This document shows, one piece after another, positions 16,521 to 25,547 of a stretch of DNA of 64,000 nucleotides. How positions within the stretch are numbered: the first letter of the stretch is position 1; every line of letters starts with the position of its first letter. The notes below the pieces were generated by a model. That model did no database searches and was not told the DNA's origin. It saw nothing but the letters and a program-made list of their open reading frames with translations. The stretch spans positions 1,550,001 through 1,614,000 of the forward strand of contig NC_015684.1 of NCBI RefSeq assembly GCF_000218565.1. The letters run 5' to 3'. The stretch is from Afipia carboxidovorans OM5 (GTDB taxonomy: Bacteria > Pseudomonadota > Alphaproteobacteria > Rhizobiales > Xanthobacteraceae). The position numbers were made by a program, and so were the translations under genes.

Positions 16521-16730
16521 ACGAGACTCCGTTGGTTTCCCCCAACATAGAGAGCGCGCGGGGTCGGCGCCAGCGGGTGAGCGCATAGCCGTCTCATGGC
16601 AGCCCTCAAGGCTGCGTGAAGACGCAACCGTCATTTATGATTCGTTCTTGTGAAGGAGCGGCGCGGGCGTCAAGCATTGACCGCTCGCGGGCACGATGCA
16701 TCATGGGCCGCGATCCACGCGCGGTGCTGC

Positions 16731-16940
16731 ATGCTGTCATATCTGAAACGGCGCTACCCGGATCTGCGTCTCGTGCGGATGAGCGACGGACGCTGGTCCG
16801 TCATTCGCGACCTTGGGCTCGTCAAGGGCGGCAAGGGGCTGCGCTGCCACGAGTGCGTGTTCTCCTTCCGCCTCGATCTGCGCCGGCTGTTCGTGCGCCG
16901 CCGCCGCGCGACGCATCTCTCCACTGTCGTCCCCGCGTAG
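16731..16940 (+). CDS. Small hypothetical protein (69 aa), doubtful
   Basis: ATG 16731 gives LSYLKRRYPDLRLVRMSDG and then RWSVIRDLGLVKGGKGLRCHECVFSFRL, an amphipathic, basic sequence with good codon use. It lacks a clear ribosome site and its end runs into a hairpin repeat at 16931. No family recognised. It may be real because the protein-like pattern stops only at the repeat. Confidence 0.35.
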   Translation: MLSYLKRRYPDLRLVRMSDGRWSVIRDLGLVKGGKGLRCHECVFSFRLDLRRLFVRRRRATHLSTVVPA

Positions 16941-17093
16941 GCGGGGACCCGGTAAGTGTGGATTCCTGCATTCGCGGGAATGACCAGGAGGAGAGGCTCG
17001 TGACAAGTGCAACGGCGGTGCAGGCTGGCTGACGCCGCGCTGGCACTTCCGCGACGCGCTCCCTCTCGCCGTTGGGGAGAGGTGAAGGTAACT

Positions 17094-17663
17094 TCACCGC
17101 CGCTTCGGCTGGGCGACCTGAACCTGTTCCTTGCAGCTTGCGGCGGCGAGCGAGGCCTTGGCCTGTTTCATCAGGCCCGGCTCGGCGGCGAGCGCGCGCA
17201 TCACGATGAGGCCGGTTGGCGTCGGCGATTCGATGATGAGGCGGTCGGCGGAGGTGATGTCCTCGTCCTCCGGCAGCGCCGCCTTCTGCTGCGGGGTCAT
17301 CAAATCGAGCTCGATCACCTTGCGTCCGGCGGACCGGTCGTTGATCGCGTAATAGGCGATGTCGTTGTCGGTGTAGAACGACACCGACGTGTAGGCCTGA
17401 CTCACCGGCACCCGTAGCTTGATCGCGCCGCCGGCGAGATCGTATTTGCAGGCGGCGGAGGCGAAGGCCGGGTCCATGAACGGCATCGGCGCGGTGTCGG
17501 GCGTGGCATCGGGCAGTGCCGTCACCGCATTCACCTTCAGCATCGGCGAGAGCCGCGCATAGGCGTCCTGCGAGGCGATGCGCGGCAGCGCCAGCACGCT
17601 GACGAGATGCACGACGCCGCCGAGCAGAATGCCCCCCAGAATTGCGAACAGCCAGCGGATCAT
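17094..17663 (-). CDS. DUF1254 domain protein, membrane-anchored
   Basis: 189 residues from ATG 17663, which overlaps the stop of the DUF1214 gene as ATGA. An N-terminal helix (IRWLFAILGGILLGGVVHLV) anchors it, and the periplasmic part carries the DUF1254 signature (QAYTSVSFYTDNDIAYYAINDR, residues ~90-112). In many bacteria DUF1254 and DUF1214 are fused in one larger protein; here they are two coupled genes. The order on the transcript is PBP1A, DUF1214, DUF1254. Biochemical role unknown. Confidence 0.85.
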   Translation of the reverse strand: MIRWLFAILGGILLGGVVHLVSVLALPRIASQDAYARLSPMLKVNAVTALPDATPDTAPMPFMDPAFASAACKYDLAGGAIKLRVPVSQAYTSVSFYTDNDIAYYAINDRSAGRKVIELDLMTPQQKAALPEDEDITSADRLIIESPTPTGLIVMRALAAEPGLMKQAKASLAAASCKEQVQVAQPKRR

Positions 17664-18238
17664 GAGCACCCCGCCATGCTGATGGAAGGCAGCGGCGCAT
17701 CCTTCTGCGAGCGCGTCGCGACGCCCACCGGCGTATCGTAGAGCCGCAGCAGAAGCTGATAGCGATTGATGCCGCCGGTCGGCAGCCAGTTGCCGGAGCG
17801 TGCGCGCGGCGCGATCCGCACCGTGAACGAACCGTCGGCGGCGCGCACCACTTCCTGACTGGTGAAGCCGTAGCGCGACAGCGCGTTGGCGACGAGGCGG
17901 CCCCTGGTGTCGTAGAGCGTCAGCGTCCAGAATCGCGCGGGCGGGGTGATGCCGCTCACGACCACGTCGCAGCGTCCGTCGAGTTTCTTGCCGTCGCTGT
18001 CGGCGGCGGCGCGGAAGGTGATGCCGTCGCCGGCGCCGATCGGCAATTCGCCGCTGCGCGCGATCGATGCGCGGGCGTAGGGATCAATGTCGCTGGTGCC
18101 GATCCACGGCCGCGCGGTCCACGGCCCGATCGTCAGCGTGCCGATGTCGACGCCGCGTGTGGCGGTGCTCCACGTCAGGCCGAGGCCTGTGGCAGTCGCA
18201 ATCGCCATGGCGAGGATCACCACGAAAATCAGCCGCAC
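17660..18238 (-). CDS. DUF1214 domain protein, membrane-anchored or secreted
   Basis: 192 residues. The signal/anchor helix is RLIFVVILAMAIATATGLGLT. The core has SDIDPYARASIARSGELPIGAGDGITF, the central TPPARFWTLTLYDTRGRLVANALSRYGF, and GGINRYQLLLRLYDTPV near the end, typical of DUF1214. Its stop overlaps the start of the DUF1254 gene, and it lies 34 bases after the PBP1A stop, so all three probably share a transcript. The two products likely form a periplasmic complex. Confidence 0.85.
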   Translation of the reverse strand: MRLIFVVILAMAIATATGLGLTWSTATRGVDIGTLTIGPWTARPWIGTSDIDPYARASIARSGELPIGAGDGITFRAAADSDGKKLDGRCDVVVSGITPPARFWTLTLYDTRGRLVANALSRYGFTSQEVVRAADGSFTVRIAPRARSGNWLPTGGINRYQLLLRLYDTPVGVATRSQKDAPLPSISMAGCS

Positions 18239-18272
18239 GGCAGCATCGCCCCCATGATCGTCCGGCCCCTCG

Positions 18273-20540
18273 TCATTTCTTCGCAGGCACGGAGGAGGTC
18301 ACGGCATCGCCCGCGGAGGCGAAGCTGTCGGTGAAGGGAACGGCGGCGCGCGGCGCGGGCGGCTTCCGGTCTTTCATCGAGGTCTTGTCCGCCGGAATGG
18401 CCTTCGCGGCTTCGTCCATATCCTTCTCGATCTTCACGAGAATGTTGACGCCGCGCCGTGTCAGCGTCGGCGGCGGACCGGCCGCGATGTCGATGATCTT
18501 CGGCGCGCTCGCGCCCGCCATCACGCCGTCGCGCGGCAGCGCCTTGCCTGCGCCGACGCCGGTCAATTCCTTGATCTCGATGCCCTGATGCGCGACTTCC
18601 ATGATGTCGTGCCAGGTCTTGGCGGGCAGCGAGCCGCCGGTCATGCGGTTGGTCGGCGAGTAGTCGTCGTTGCCGTACCACACGCCGCCGGTGAAATTGC
18701 CGGTGTAGCCGACAAACCAGGCGTCGCGATAATTGTTGGTGGTGCCGGTCTTGCCCGCGGCGGGAATGCCGTCGAGTTGCGCCCGGCGCGCGGTGCCTTC
18801 GGAGACGACGTGGCTCATCATCATCGCCATGTCGGAGGCGACGGAGGTGGGGATCGCCTGACGCGGCTGCGGTCCATCGCGGTCGAAGCGCCAGACCAGA
18901 TCGCCCATGCCGGTGCGCACTTCGAGGATCGCGTGCGGCGTCACCGCCTTGCCACGGTTCGGGAAGGTGGCGTAGGCGACGGTGTGCTCGAGCACGTTCA
19001 CTTCATCGGCGCCGATCGGCAGCGAGGGCGTATCCGGCAGCGGCGTGACGATGCCGAACTTGCGCGCGGTCTCGACGATCTTGGCGCGACCGGCCTTCGG
19101 TCCGCTCTTGCCGCCGAGTGCGATCGAGAGCTTCACCGGGATGACGTTGATCGAGCGCGTCAGCGCCTGCGTCAGCGTGATCGAGCCGGAGTAGGAGCGG
19201 CCGTAGTTCTGCGGGCACCAGTTGCCGATGCAGACCGGGCCGTCGACCACGACCGAGGTCGGCTTGAAGCCGTTCATCAGCGCCGTGGCGTAAACATAGG
19301 GCTTGAACGAGGAGCCGGGCTGGCGCATCGCGTCGGTGGCGCGGTTGAACTGGCTCGCGCCGTAGTCGCGCCCGCCGACCAATGCGCGCACGCCGCCGTC
19401 GAGATCGGCAATCACCGCGGCGGCCTGCGTTGCGTGATAGTCGCGACCGAACTGGCGCAACTGATCCTCGACGGTGTCCTCGGCCGCCTTTTGCACCTTC
19501 ATGTCGATGGTGGTGCGCACCACGAACACGCGCTCGGCGTAGGATTTCGGGAAGGTCGCGACGAGCTTCTTCATCTCGTCGAAGGCGTAATCGAGGAAGT
19601 AGTTCGGCGAGTTCTCGTCGCGGCGGTCGACGACGGATGCCGGGTTGCGACGGGCGCCGAACACCTGGCCCTCGGTCATGAAGCCTGCGTCCACGAGGTT
19701 GTCGAGCACGACGTTGGCGCGGGCGCGCGCTGCGGGCAGGTTGATGTGCGGCGCGTATTTGGTCGGCGCCTTGAACAGACCCGCGAGCATCGCGGCTTCC
19801 GCGAGGTTCACGTCGCGCGCCGACTTGTTGAAATAGAAATGTGCCGCGCCGTCGACGCCGAAGGTGCCGCCGCCCATGTAGGCACGGTCGAGATAGAGCT
19901 TGAGGATCTCGTTCTTGGACAGCCGCGTCTCGAGCCAGATCGCGAGGAACGCCTCATTGACCTTGCGCTCGATGGTGCGCTCGTTCGACAGGAACAGGTT
20001 CTTCGCAAGCTGCTGGGTGATCGAGGAGCCGCCCTGGCGCACGCCGCCCGCTTGTGCGTTGGTGACGAGCGCGCGCATCGTGCCTGCGAGGTCGATGCCG
20101 AAATGATCGTAGAAGCGGCGGTCTTCGGTCGCGAGCGTCGCCTTGATGAGATGATCGGGAAAGTCTTCGAGCGGGATGGAGTCGTTGTGCTTGATGCCTC
20201 GGTTGCCGATCGGATTATTGTAGCGGTCGAGGAAGCTGACCGCGAGGTCGGACTTCTTCAGCCAGTCTTCGTCGGAGGTCTCGTGGAAGGCGGGGATCGC
20301 GAGCGCCAGCATGACGATGCCGCCGGCAAGGCCGATGGTGGCCGCCTCCGACAACGGCTCGATGAACACCCAGCGCTTCCAGCGTCCGACATAAAAGCGG
20401 TCCATGAACGCCGAATAGCGCTCATAGAGTTCGCGCAAGCCGCGCCCTGAGGAGAACAGGGTGGAATCGAAGCGTGAATCGAGGTCCAGAAAGAAATTCC
20501 GGACCCGCTCCGTCCAATTGCTGGGGATGATCCTGCGCAA
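18273..20540 (-). CDS. PBP1A family bifunctional penicillin-binding protein
   Basis: Peptidoglycan glycosyltransferase and transpeptidase, anchored in the inner membrane by one helix at about 65-85 with a cytoplasmic N-terminal segment of some 60 residues. GT51 domain: catalytic EDRRFYDHFGID (~137-148), GGSSITQQLAKNL, KVNEAFLAIWLE. Transpeptidase: SxxK with Ser about 409 in QPGSSFKPY, SIN in TRSINVIPV, and KTGTTNNYRDAWF. Length of 755 is normal for the family. Start at 20540 precedes an RNA leader of over 300 bases. The first gene of a likely three-gene unit with DUF1214 and DUF1254. Confidence 0.95.
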   Translation of the reverse strand: MRRIIPSNWTERVRNFFLDLDSRFDSTLFSSGRGLRELYERYSAFMDRFYVGRWKRWVFIEPLSEAATIGLAGGIVMLALAIPAFHETSDEDWLKKSDLAVSFLDRYNNPIGNRGIKHNDSIPLEDFPDHLIKATLATEDRRFYDHFGIDLAGTMRALVTNAQAGGVRQGGSSITQQLAKNLFLSNERTIERKVNEAFLAIWLETRLSKNEILKLYLDRAYMGGGTFGVDGAAHFYFNKSARDVNLAEAAMLAGLFKAPTKYAPHINLPAARARANVVLDNLVDAGFMTEGQVFGARRNPASVVDRRDENSPNYFLDYAFDEMKKLVATFPKSYAERVFVVRTTIDMKVQKAAEDTVEDQLRQFGRDYHATQAAAVIADLDGGVRALVGGRDYGASQFNRATDAMRQPGSSFKPYVYATALMNGFKPTSVVVDGPVCIGNWCPQNYGRSYSGSITLTQALTRSINVIPVKLSIALGGKSGPKAGRAKIVETARKFGIVTPLPDTPSLPIGADEVNVLEHTVAYATFPNRGKAVTPHAILEVRTGMGDLVWRFDRDGPQPRQAIPTSVASDMAMMMSHVVSEGTARRAQLDGIPAAGKTGTTNNYRDAWFVGYTGNFTGGVWYGNDDYSPTNRMTGGSLPAKTWHDIMEVAHQGIEIKELTGVGAGKALPRDGVMAGASAPKIIDIAAGPPPTLTRRGVNILVKIEKDMDEAAKAIPADKTSMKDRKPPAPRAAVPFTDSFASAGDAVTSSVPAKK

Positions 20541-20905
20541 CCGATCGTCCTAAATCTGCGGTTCACTCCGGCCCGCCGGGCGCTCGGGCAGGGCGCGAAC
20601 GAACATGGCGGTTCGTTTGCGGCATCCCCGTGGCGGTGATGAAGGCGGCCCTTGTGCGGTGTGGGCTAAAGCCCTGTTCCGCGCGTCGATGCCTGCATCG
20701 GAAAGGAATGGCGTCCTGCGGCCGGATGTTCCCGAACCTTTCCGCTTTCGGGAATCTGCCTCTTTCTAGCCGAGGTCAGGGGACAAACCAATGCCAAGCG
20801 GCGGTTAGCCTTGGTGTTTTTCGCGCCAACCCTTAATTCAGGACTCGTCCTTGTCATGGCCCGGGGAAAGCCCGCCCATGACGGCTGAGAGCGTATATCG
20901 AACCC
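20541..20905. other. Divergent intergenic region
   Basis: 365 bases between PBP1A and the YcgN-type gene. A TCATGGCCCGGGGAAAGC/GCCCGCCCATGACGG palindromic element sits at about 20854-20883, just before the YcgN-type gene. The rest shows no protein-like frame and no clear RNA gene; promoters for both directions must lie here but none is clear to the eye. Confidence 0.55.
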
Positions 20906-21415
20906 ATGACCCGCCCACCTGAAAAGCCGTCCGACCAGAAGGATTCCTTCTGGAAAACCAAGACGTTGGAGGAACTCTCCAGCGCCGAATGGGAGAGCCT
21001 GTGCGACGGCTGCGGGCGCTGCTGCCTGGAAAAGCTTGAGGACGAGGACACCGGCAAGATCTACTTCACCCATGTCGCCTGCCGGCTGTTCGATGTCGGC
21101 GCCTGCGGCTGCAGCGACTATCCGAACCGCTCGGCGAAGGTGCCGGACTGCGTGCGGCTCACGCCGGAGAACGTGCGGACGCTGAACTGGCTGCCGCCGT
21201 CCTGCGCCTACAAGCTCGTGGCCGAAGGGCGCGACCTCTATTGGTGGCATCCGCTGATCTCGGGCGATCCGAATACCGTTCATGAGGCCGGCGTCTCGGT
21301 GCGGGGCCGCGTGGTTGCGACCGAGGACGAGGTGGACGACGCCGACCTCGAAGACCACATCGTGCGCTGGCCGACGCTGCTGCCGAAGCGCGCGCGGATG
21401 AAGCGCCGGGCATAA
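20906..21415 (+). CDS. YcgN family cysteine cluster protein (UPF0260)
   Basis: 169-residue soluble protein with the full UPF0260/YcgN pattern: [19 protein letters not shown] near residues 33-51, [52 protein letters not shown] and [21 protein letters not shown]. The cysteine set probably binds a metal or an Fe-S cluster. Function unknown. Alone in its unit, followed by the MFS transporter 158 bases on. Confidence 0.93.
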
Positions 21416-21573
21416 GTTCGATCACATTTGCGTGGAGCGCTGTGCGCGCAGGGAAGCCATCCCATGCGTTGTGGCCGCTTACCGTGCCGCGTTGTTCGGG
21501 CTAAAGAAACGCTCCGCCATCCGATATATTTACGAGTTTACCTCAGACTGCGCGCGTTTTGCGCTTTGGCCGC

Positions 21574-23166
21574 ATGAACAAGATCGAAAGACCGGGCTAT
21601 CCGTTGCAACGCGAATCGGCAAAGGCAGATCAGTCTGTGCCCGCACAAACCAAGAGCCCCGCCAAAACGGCGAACAAGGGGAAGAAAATCAAGACCACCC
21701 ACCAGTCCGACCTCGCGCCGCTGCCGCACAGCGAGGTGGTGCCGATTGTGTTGAGCCTGATGCTCAACCTGTTCCTCACCGCGCTCGACCAGACCATTGT
21801 CGCAACCGCGCTGCCGACCATCGGCACGGAGTTTCGCGACGTCTCGAATCTGTCCTGGGTGATCACCGCCTATCTGTTGTCTTCGACCGCGGTGGCGCCG
21901 GTCTACGGCAAGCTCGCCGACGTCTACGGCCGCCGCGCGATGGTCATCACCGCGACGGTGATCTTCCTCGTCGGCTCGGTGTTGTGCGCGCTTGCGCCGA
22001 CGTTGCTGGCGCTGATCCTCGCGCGCGGCCTGCAGGGCATCGGCGGCGGCGGCATTCTGCCTCTGGTGCAGACGCTGATCGCCGACATCGTGACGCCGCG
22101 CGATCGCGGCCGCTATCAGGGCTACATCAGTTCGGTCTGGGTGACGGCGGGTATCGGCGGCCCGGTGCTCGGCGGCGTGTTCGCCGAACATCTGCACTGG
22201 TCGATGATCTTCTGGATCAACCTGCCGATCGGCGTCGTCTCGCTGATGCTGCTGTTGCCGCGGATGAAAAAGATCCCGACCTATCACCGCCGCCGCAAGG
22301 TCGACTGGACGGGCGGCTTCCTCTTGATGATCGCGGCCGTCGTCTTCCTGCTGGCGCTGACCTGGGGCGGGCACAAGTTCGAGTGGCTGTCACCGACCAT
22401 CCTTGGCATGATCGGCTCGGCTGTCGTGCTGCTCGCGGGCTTCGTCCTGCATGCGCGCAGCGTCGACGAGCCGTTCCTGCCGCTGTCGCTCATCAGCGGA
22501 TCGGTAATCCCGTATGCGATGATCGCAGGCGGTTGCGCGATGGGCGCGATGATCGGCCTCATCGTTCACATGCCGATCTACTATGAATCGGTCTATCGCC
22601 TCAGCGCGAGCGAAGCGGGGCTTGCGCTCATTCCGCTGGTCGCGATCTCGGTGTTCGGCGCGTGGAGCGCGGGGCAGTTCATGGCGACGACCGGCCATTA
22701 CAAATGGGCGGCGGTCGGCGGCGCATCGGTTGCGGTGATCTGCTCGCTGATTATGGGCGCGCTGTCGCCGTTGCCGCTCTGGCTGTTGCTGACGCTGCTG
22801 GCGATCTTTGCGCTCGGGCTCGGCACCTGCTTCCCGATCAGCGTCGTCGCGATCCAGAATGCGGTGCCGCATTCCAAGGTTGGCACCGCGACCGGGGCGA
22901 TGAACTTTTTCCGTTCGCTGATGAGCTCGTTCGCGGTGGCGTTGTTCACCGCGATCCTGCTTGCGGCGGTGGGGCCGGGCATCGCGGTCGGCGAGGGCGC
23001 GCACAGTGCCTTTACCGGCGCGCCCGAAGCGATGGTCGCGGGCTTCCGCTACGTGTTCTTCGCGGCGATGCTGTTCATGGCGATCGCGGCATTGCTGTTT
23101 GCGTTGATGGAAGAACGCCCGCTCGCCGGCGGCCCGCCGCGCGAAGCACCGATCGCGGCGGAATAG
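21574..23166 (+). CDS. MFS drug efflux transporter, DHA2 (EmrB/QacA) type
   Basis: 530-residue, 14-helix transporter of the DHA2 subfamily, which exports drugs and other amphipathic compounds using the proton gradient. After a 50-residue Lys-rich cytoplasmic N-terminus comes TALDQTIVATALPTIGTEF in helix 1, the motif A-like GKLADVYGRRA, and motif C-like GGPVLGGVFAEHLHWSMIFWINLPIG. ATG 21574 is preferred over the GTG five codons earlier. The long basic N-terminus is unusual for the family. A hairpin follows the stop. No adjacent EmrA-like partner was seen. Confidence 0.92.
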   Translation: MNKIERPGYPLQRESAKADQSVPAQTKSPAKTANKGKKIKTTHQSDLAPLPHSEVVPIVLSLMLNLFLTALDQTIVATALPTIGTEFRDVSNLSWVITAYLLSSTAVAPVYGKLADVYGRRAMVITATVIFLVGSVLCALAPTLLALILARGLQGIGGGGILPLVQTLIADIVTPRDRGRYQGYISSVWVTAGIGGPVLGGVFAEHLHWSMIFWINLPIGVVSLMLLLPRMKKIPTYHRRRKVDWTGGFLLMIAAVVFLLALTWGGHKFEWLSPTILGMIGSAVVLLAGFVLHARSVDEPFLPLSLISGSVIPYAMIAGGCAMGAMIGLIVHMPIYYESVYRLSASEAGLALIPLVAISVFGAWSAGQFMATTGHYKWAAVGGASVAVICSLIMGALSPLPLWLLLTLLAIFALGLGTCFPISVVAIQNAVPHSKVGTATGAMNFFRSLMSSFAVALFTAILLAAVGPGIAVGEGAHSAFTGAPEAMVAGFRYVFFAAMLFMAIAALLFALMEERPLAGGPPREAPIAAE

Positions 23167-23167
23167 G

Positions 23168-23192
23168 CGAGCCGCGCAGCAGCGCGCGGCTC
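23168..23192 (+). terminator. Hairpin after the MFS gene
   Basis: Nine-base-pair perfect stem GAGCCGCGC/GCGCGGCTC with a six-base loop, two bases after the stop codon. The T-run is poor (CTTC), so it may be Rho-assisted. Confidence 0.4.
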
Positions 23193-23223
23193 CTTCATCG
23201 CGATCGCGGCGTGAGCCCGAGCG

Positions 23224-23310
23224 CTACTTGATCTTGCCCTGCATGCAGGCTTTGACGAACTCCGCGCGGGCGTGGCCCGATTGTGTGCCACCGCCCGAAA
23301 TTATTTCAGC
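23224..23310 (-). pseudogene. Possible 3' remnant of a small secreted protein gene
   Basis: Reading the minus strand, a frame ends at 23224 with the protein-like HARAEFVKACMQGKIK and stop, a tail style I associate with small secreted proteins of this bacterial group. The frame closes within about 30 codons upstream, where the sequence turns to a lower-GC stretch. It looks like the surviving 3' end of a gene cut by the DUF3800 insert. Sequence shows the tail; the rest is inference. Confidence 0.35.
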
Positions 23311-23394
23311 AGGCTACTACGCGCCCGCGCTTGTGCTGTCGTTTCTCGACCCCTGACCAAGGGTGTAGCAACGCGAAAAATCACGTTAAAAAGA

Positions 23395-24348
23395 TCAGCG
23401 CCCAAGTAAGCGCCTTGCAAGTTCAAGCACTCGCCCAAAGATGCCCCAGCTATCAGGATAATATACTCCGGGTTTCGTCACTCTTGCTGGGTTGATGCCC
23501 ACTGACCGGAGCTTTCGTGCTTCGCTTTTAAGATTGCGCCATTGAGTCTTACTTTGCACTGATGAGATTCCAGGCTGTTGCCGATGGTGCTCAGCCCAAG
23601 CATCAATGTACGAATTGGGAATTTCTGAAACGATATGGTTGTTGCCCCGTAACAACTCAGCCATTGGCATATTTGGAAATCCTACCTCTTCGTGTTCCCG
23701 CCGAATGTGCCAAGCCAGAAGATCGGCGGCTTGTAGGCCATCAAATTCCCGGTCACTTCTAAAAAGGGGTCGTCCAGCTATCCAACTGCGGGCCTTTTTA
23801 GAGATGCCCTGCATCATGTCATCGAAAAACATGTCCATATCATCGTCGACACCCTCCTGACTGTCGAAGATGAATTCTATCTTGCCCTTAGTACCGGTCG
23901 TCTCGCCCTGTTGAGCGAGCTTAGCGATGAGCGCAGAGCAGGAGGTAAAATATGGGTTTGCCAAACCGCGAGGAGAAACAGGAGCAAGCACCTCGTAAAA
24001 ATGGTTGCGATCAATCGATATTTGAAAGGATATCGGATCGAAGTGGCGGATCACGCGCGCTAAACTACGCAGTTTTTCCGCGCGTTTTTCCTCGTTCCAA
24101 CCCAATTTTCGATGGAATTGCCCTCTGAAATTCCCAGCCTCAACCATGTGCAAGTAATCAATCGATGGTGCCGCCCTTAGCTCTTCTTTCCAGGCGTCGG
24201 CAAAAAGAGCCCATTTATCGGCGCGATTTAGATAGCCTGCTAGGAAAAGACGTCGATCCCCCTTTTCGCTGCCAGAATCGTCGATAAACGCTCTCAAAAA
24301 GGCCAAAGACTTTTTCGTCCTGTACCAGCCAAACAATGCCGCTAACAT
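23395..24348 (-). CDS. DUF3800 domain protein
   Basis: 317 residues with the DUF3800 hallmarks: RAFIDDSGSEKGDRRLFLAGY near residues 19-39 (the DDSG acidic pair) and REFDGLQAADLLAWHIRRE at about 206-224 (Asp, Gln and Ala-Asp). These acidic positions suggest an RNase H-like nuclease fold. Base composition is near 50% GC against over 60% around it, and codon use is unlike its neighbours, so it is probably acquired. DUF3800 genes are often found on mobile islands and near defence genes. No partner gene or integrase is visible. Confidence 0.8.
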   Translation of the reverse strand: MLAALFGWYRTKKSLAFLRAFIDDSGSEKGDRRLFLAGYLNRADKWALFADAWKEELRAAPSIDYLHMVEAGNFRGQFHRKLGWNEEKRAEKLRSLARVIRHFDPISFQISIDRNHFYEVLAPVSPRGLANPYFTSCSALIAKLAQQGETTGTKGKIEFIFDSQEGVDDDMDMFFDDMMQGISKKARSWIAGRPLFRSDREFDGLQAADLLAWHIRREHEEVGFPNMPMAELLRGNNHIVSEIPNSYIDAWAEHHRQQPGISSVQSKTQWRNLKSEARKLRSVGINPARVTKPGVYYPDSWGIFGRVLELARRLLGR

Positions 24349-24418
24349 GCGCCGAGATCGAAGTCGAAGCCGCCCTAGGAGGTGCGTAGGGTAGGCTCAC
24401 GACTCCTCGACGCGGTAG

Positions 24419-24442
24419 CGTACCAGTTTTTGACTGGGTACG
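24419..24442. repeat. Inverted repeat at the edge of the low-GC insert
   Basis: CGTACCAGT and ACTGGGTACG form a near-perfect stem around a short T-rich loop, with one bulged G. It lies about 70 bases upstream of the DUF3800 gene where composition returns to normal, so it may mark an insertion boundary or a promoter operator. Confidence 0.35.
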
Positions 24443-24621
24443 TTATTCATGACTAGGAAAATAGTCCTTGACAGCGTGACGCTCCCGCAGTAGGGTTACG
24501 CCATGCTCCGAAATTGGGTTCTGAGGAACCCGCCTTTCTTCCGCACGTTGGCCTGTTGAGTGAAGCCGGCGCACGCTGCCGGTTTGCAGCAATCCAACGC
24601 GAACGGAAGTTTGAGGCGGAG

Positions 24622-24774
24622 ATGGTAACAAAGCAGCACGGTCAGATCGTGGAAACACCGACGGAAGCCCGCCAGGCGGAGCCGGGGCCTTCCATTGCGG
24701 CAGTGCTTGCGGTGAGCACAATCGCGTCGATCTTCATTCTCGCGATCATCTGGTTCGTGTTCTTCCGGACCTGA
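24622..24774 (+). CDS. Small single-span membrane protein (50 aa)
   Basis: ATG 24622 with GAGGCGGAG just upstream. About 24 polar residues are followed by one strong membrane helix (IAAVLAVSTIASIFILAIIWFVFF) ending in RT, so the N-terminus is probably cytoplasmic. It is directly upstream of the GTA terminase genes, 44 bases away, and may belong to the GTA transcript. I know no assigned function; a holin-like or anchoring role is possible but unproven. Confidence 0.5.
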   Translation: MVTKQHGQIVETPTEARQAEPGPSIAAVLAVSTIASIFILAIIWFVFFRT

Positions 24775-24818
24775 CGTCGCGGCCGTCCGCTGACGGCGCA
24801 ACAGGGACGATCGTTTTC

Positions 24819-25547
24819 ATGCCTGTGCGAAAGACAACCGTGCCGGTCGCTCGACCGGCGGCGGCGATATCTGTTGAGGACGAGAGTGTCGAGCCGGTCG
24901 CGGTGCGCAAGGCCGCAACGAAGAAGAGGGCGGCAAAGAAGGCTCCGGTCAAGAAGTCTCCGGTCCGGAAGGCTTCAACCAAGACAGCTTCAGCCAAAAA
25001 ATCTGCGGCAAAAAAGCCTGCAAAAAAAGTTTCCGCTACAGCCGATGACGAATGTCTTGATGGGGATTCGCTGCCGCAGCGGCGGGTAACGCCGGCTGTT
25101 CTTGACGCGGTGGTGCTGGACGATGACGAGACGGCGCAGGACGCGATGGCGTTCGCGCGCGGGCGTCACGGCGCGAAACTCTCCAACCATCGCCGCAGCG
25201 CGCTCGAGCGTCTCGACGATCCGCCGCCAGCGCCATTGCCGACGCTGCTCAATCGCGTCAGCCGCGCGATCGAGCGCGAGCTCACGCAAATCGAATTGAT
25301 CGTGGGCGGCACGCGTGTGCTGCCGCGCCACCGCACCGAAGCTGAGCGGCGGGCGCGCACGCTTGCCTCGCTCGCGCGCACGTTGCGCGAGGTGATGCAG
25401 TTGCGCGAGAGCGAGGAGAAGTGTGAGGAGGATGACGACGCCTTGCCCCGCGACATCGACGAGCTTCGAGCCAAGCTCGCGCAACGACTGGACGAGCTTG
25501 TCGCCGACGCAAAGGCTGTACATCCTGGCGCGGCTCAACCGCGATGA
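24819..25547 (+). CDS. Putative GTA small terminase (g1-like) with Lys/Ala-rich N-terminal tail
   Basis: 242 residues. Residues 25-75 are a Lys/Ala/Val/Ser-rich tail with KKRAAKKAPVKKSPVRKASTK-like repeats (histone H1-like). The C-terminal 110 residues are helical with two conserved-looking stretches, LLNRVSRAIERELTQIELIVGG and RARTLASLARTLREVMQL. The position, immediately upstream of and overlapping the large terminase by 116 bases, is that of RcGTA g1, the small terminase subunit that selects DNA for packaging. The family match by eye is moderate, the context strong. RcGTA g1 is only about 100 residues, so the basic tail is an extension. It would bind DNA non-specifically, in keeping with random packaging. 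Confidence 0.65.
   Translation: MPVRKTTVPVARPAAAISVEDESVEPVAVRKAATKKRAAKKAPVKKSPVRKASTKTASAKKSAAKKPAKKVSATADDECLDGDSLPQRRVTPAVLDAVVLDDDETAQDAMAFARGRHGAKLSNHRRSALERLDDPPPAPLPTLLNRVSRAIERELTQIELIVGGTRVLPRHRTEAERRARTLASLARTLREVMQLRESEEKCEEDDDALPRDIDELRAKLAQRLDELVADAKAVHPGAAQPR

Noticed and set aside
18588..20450. 620-residue plus-strand frame opposite PBP1A
   Set aside because: Antisense shadow; its composition is Arg/Gly/His/Val-rich without any domain.
23283..23400. tRNA at the edge of the DUF3800 insert
   Set aside because: No TpsiC-like GGTTCGAATCC block or acceptor pairing could be found on either strand.
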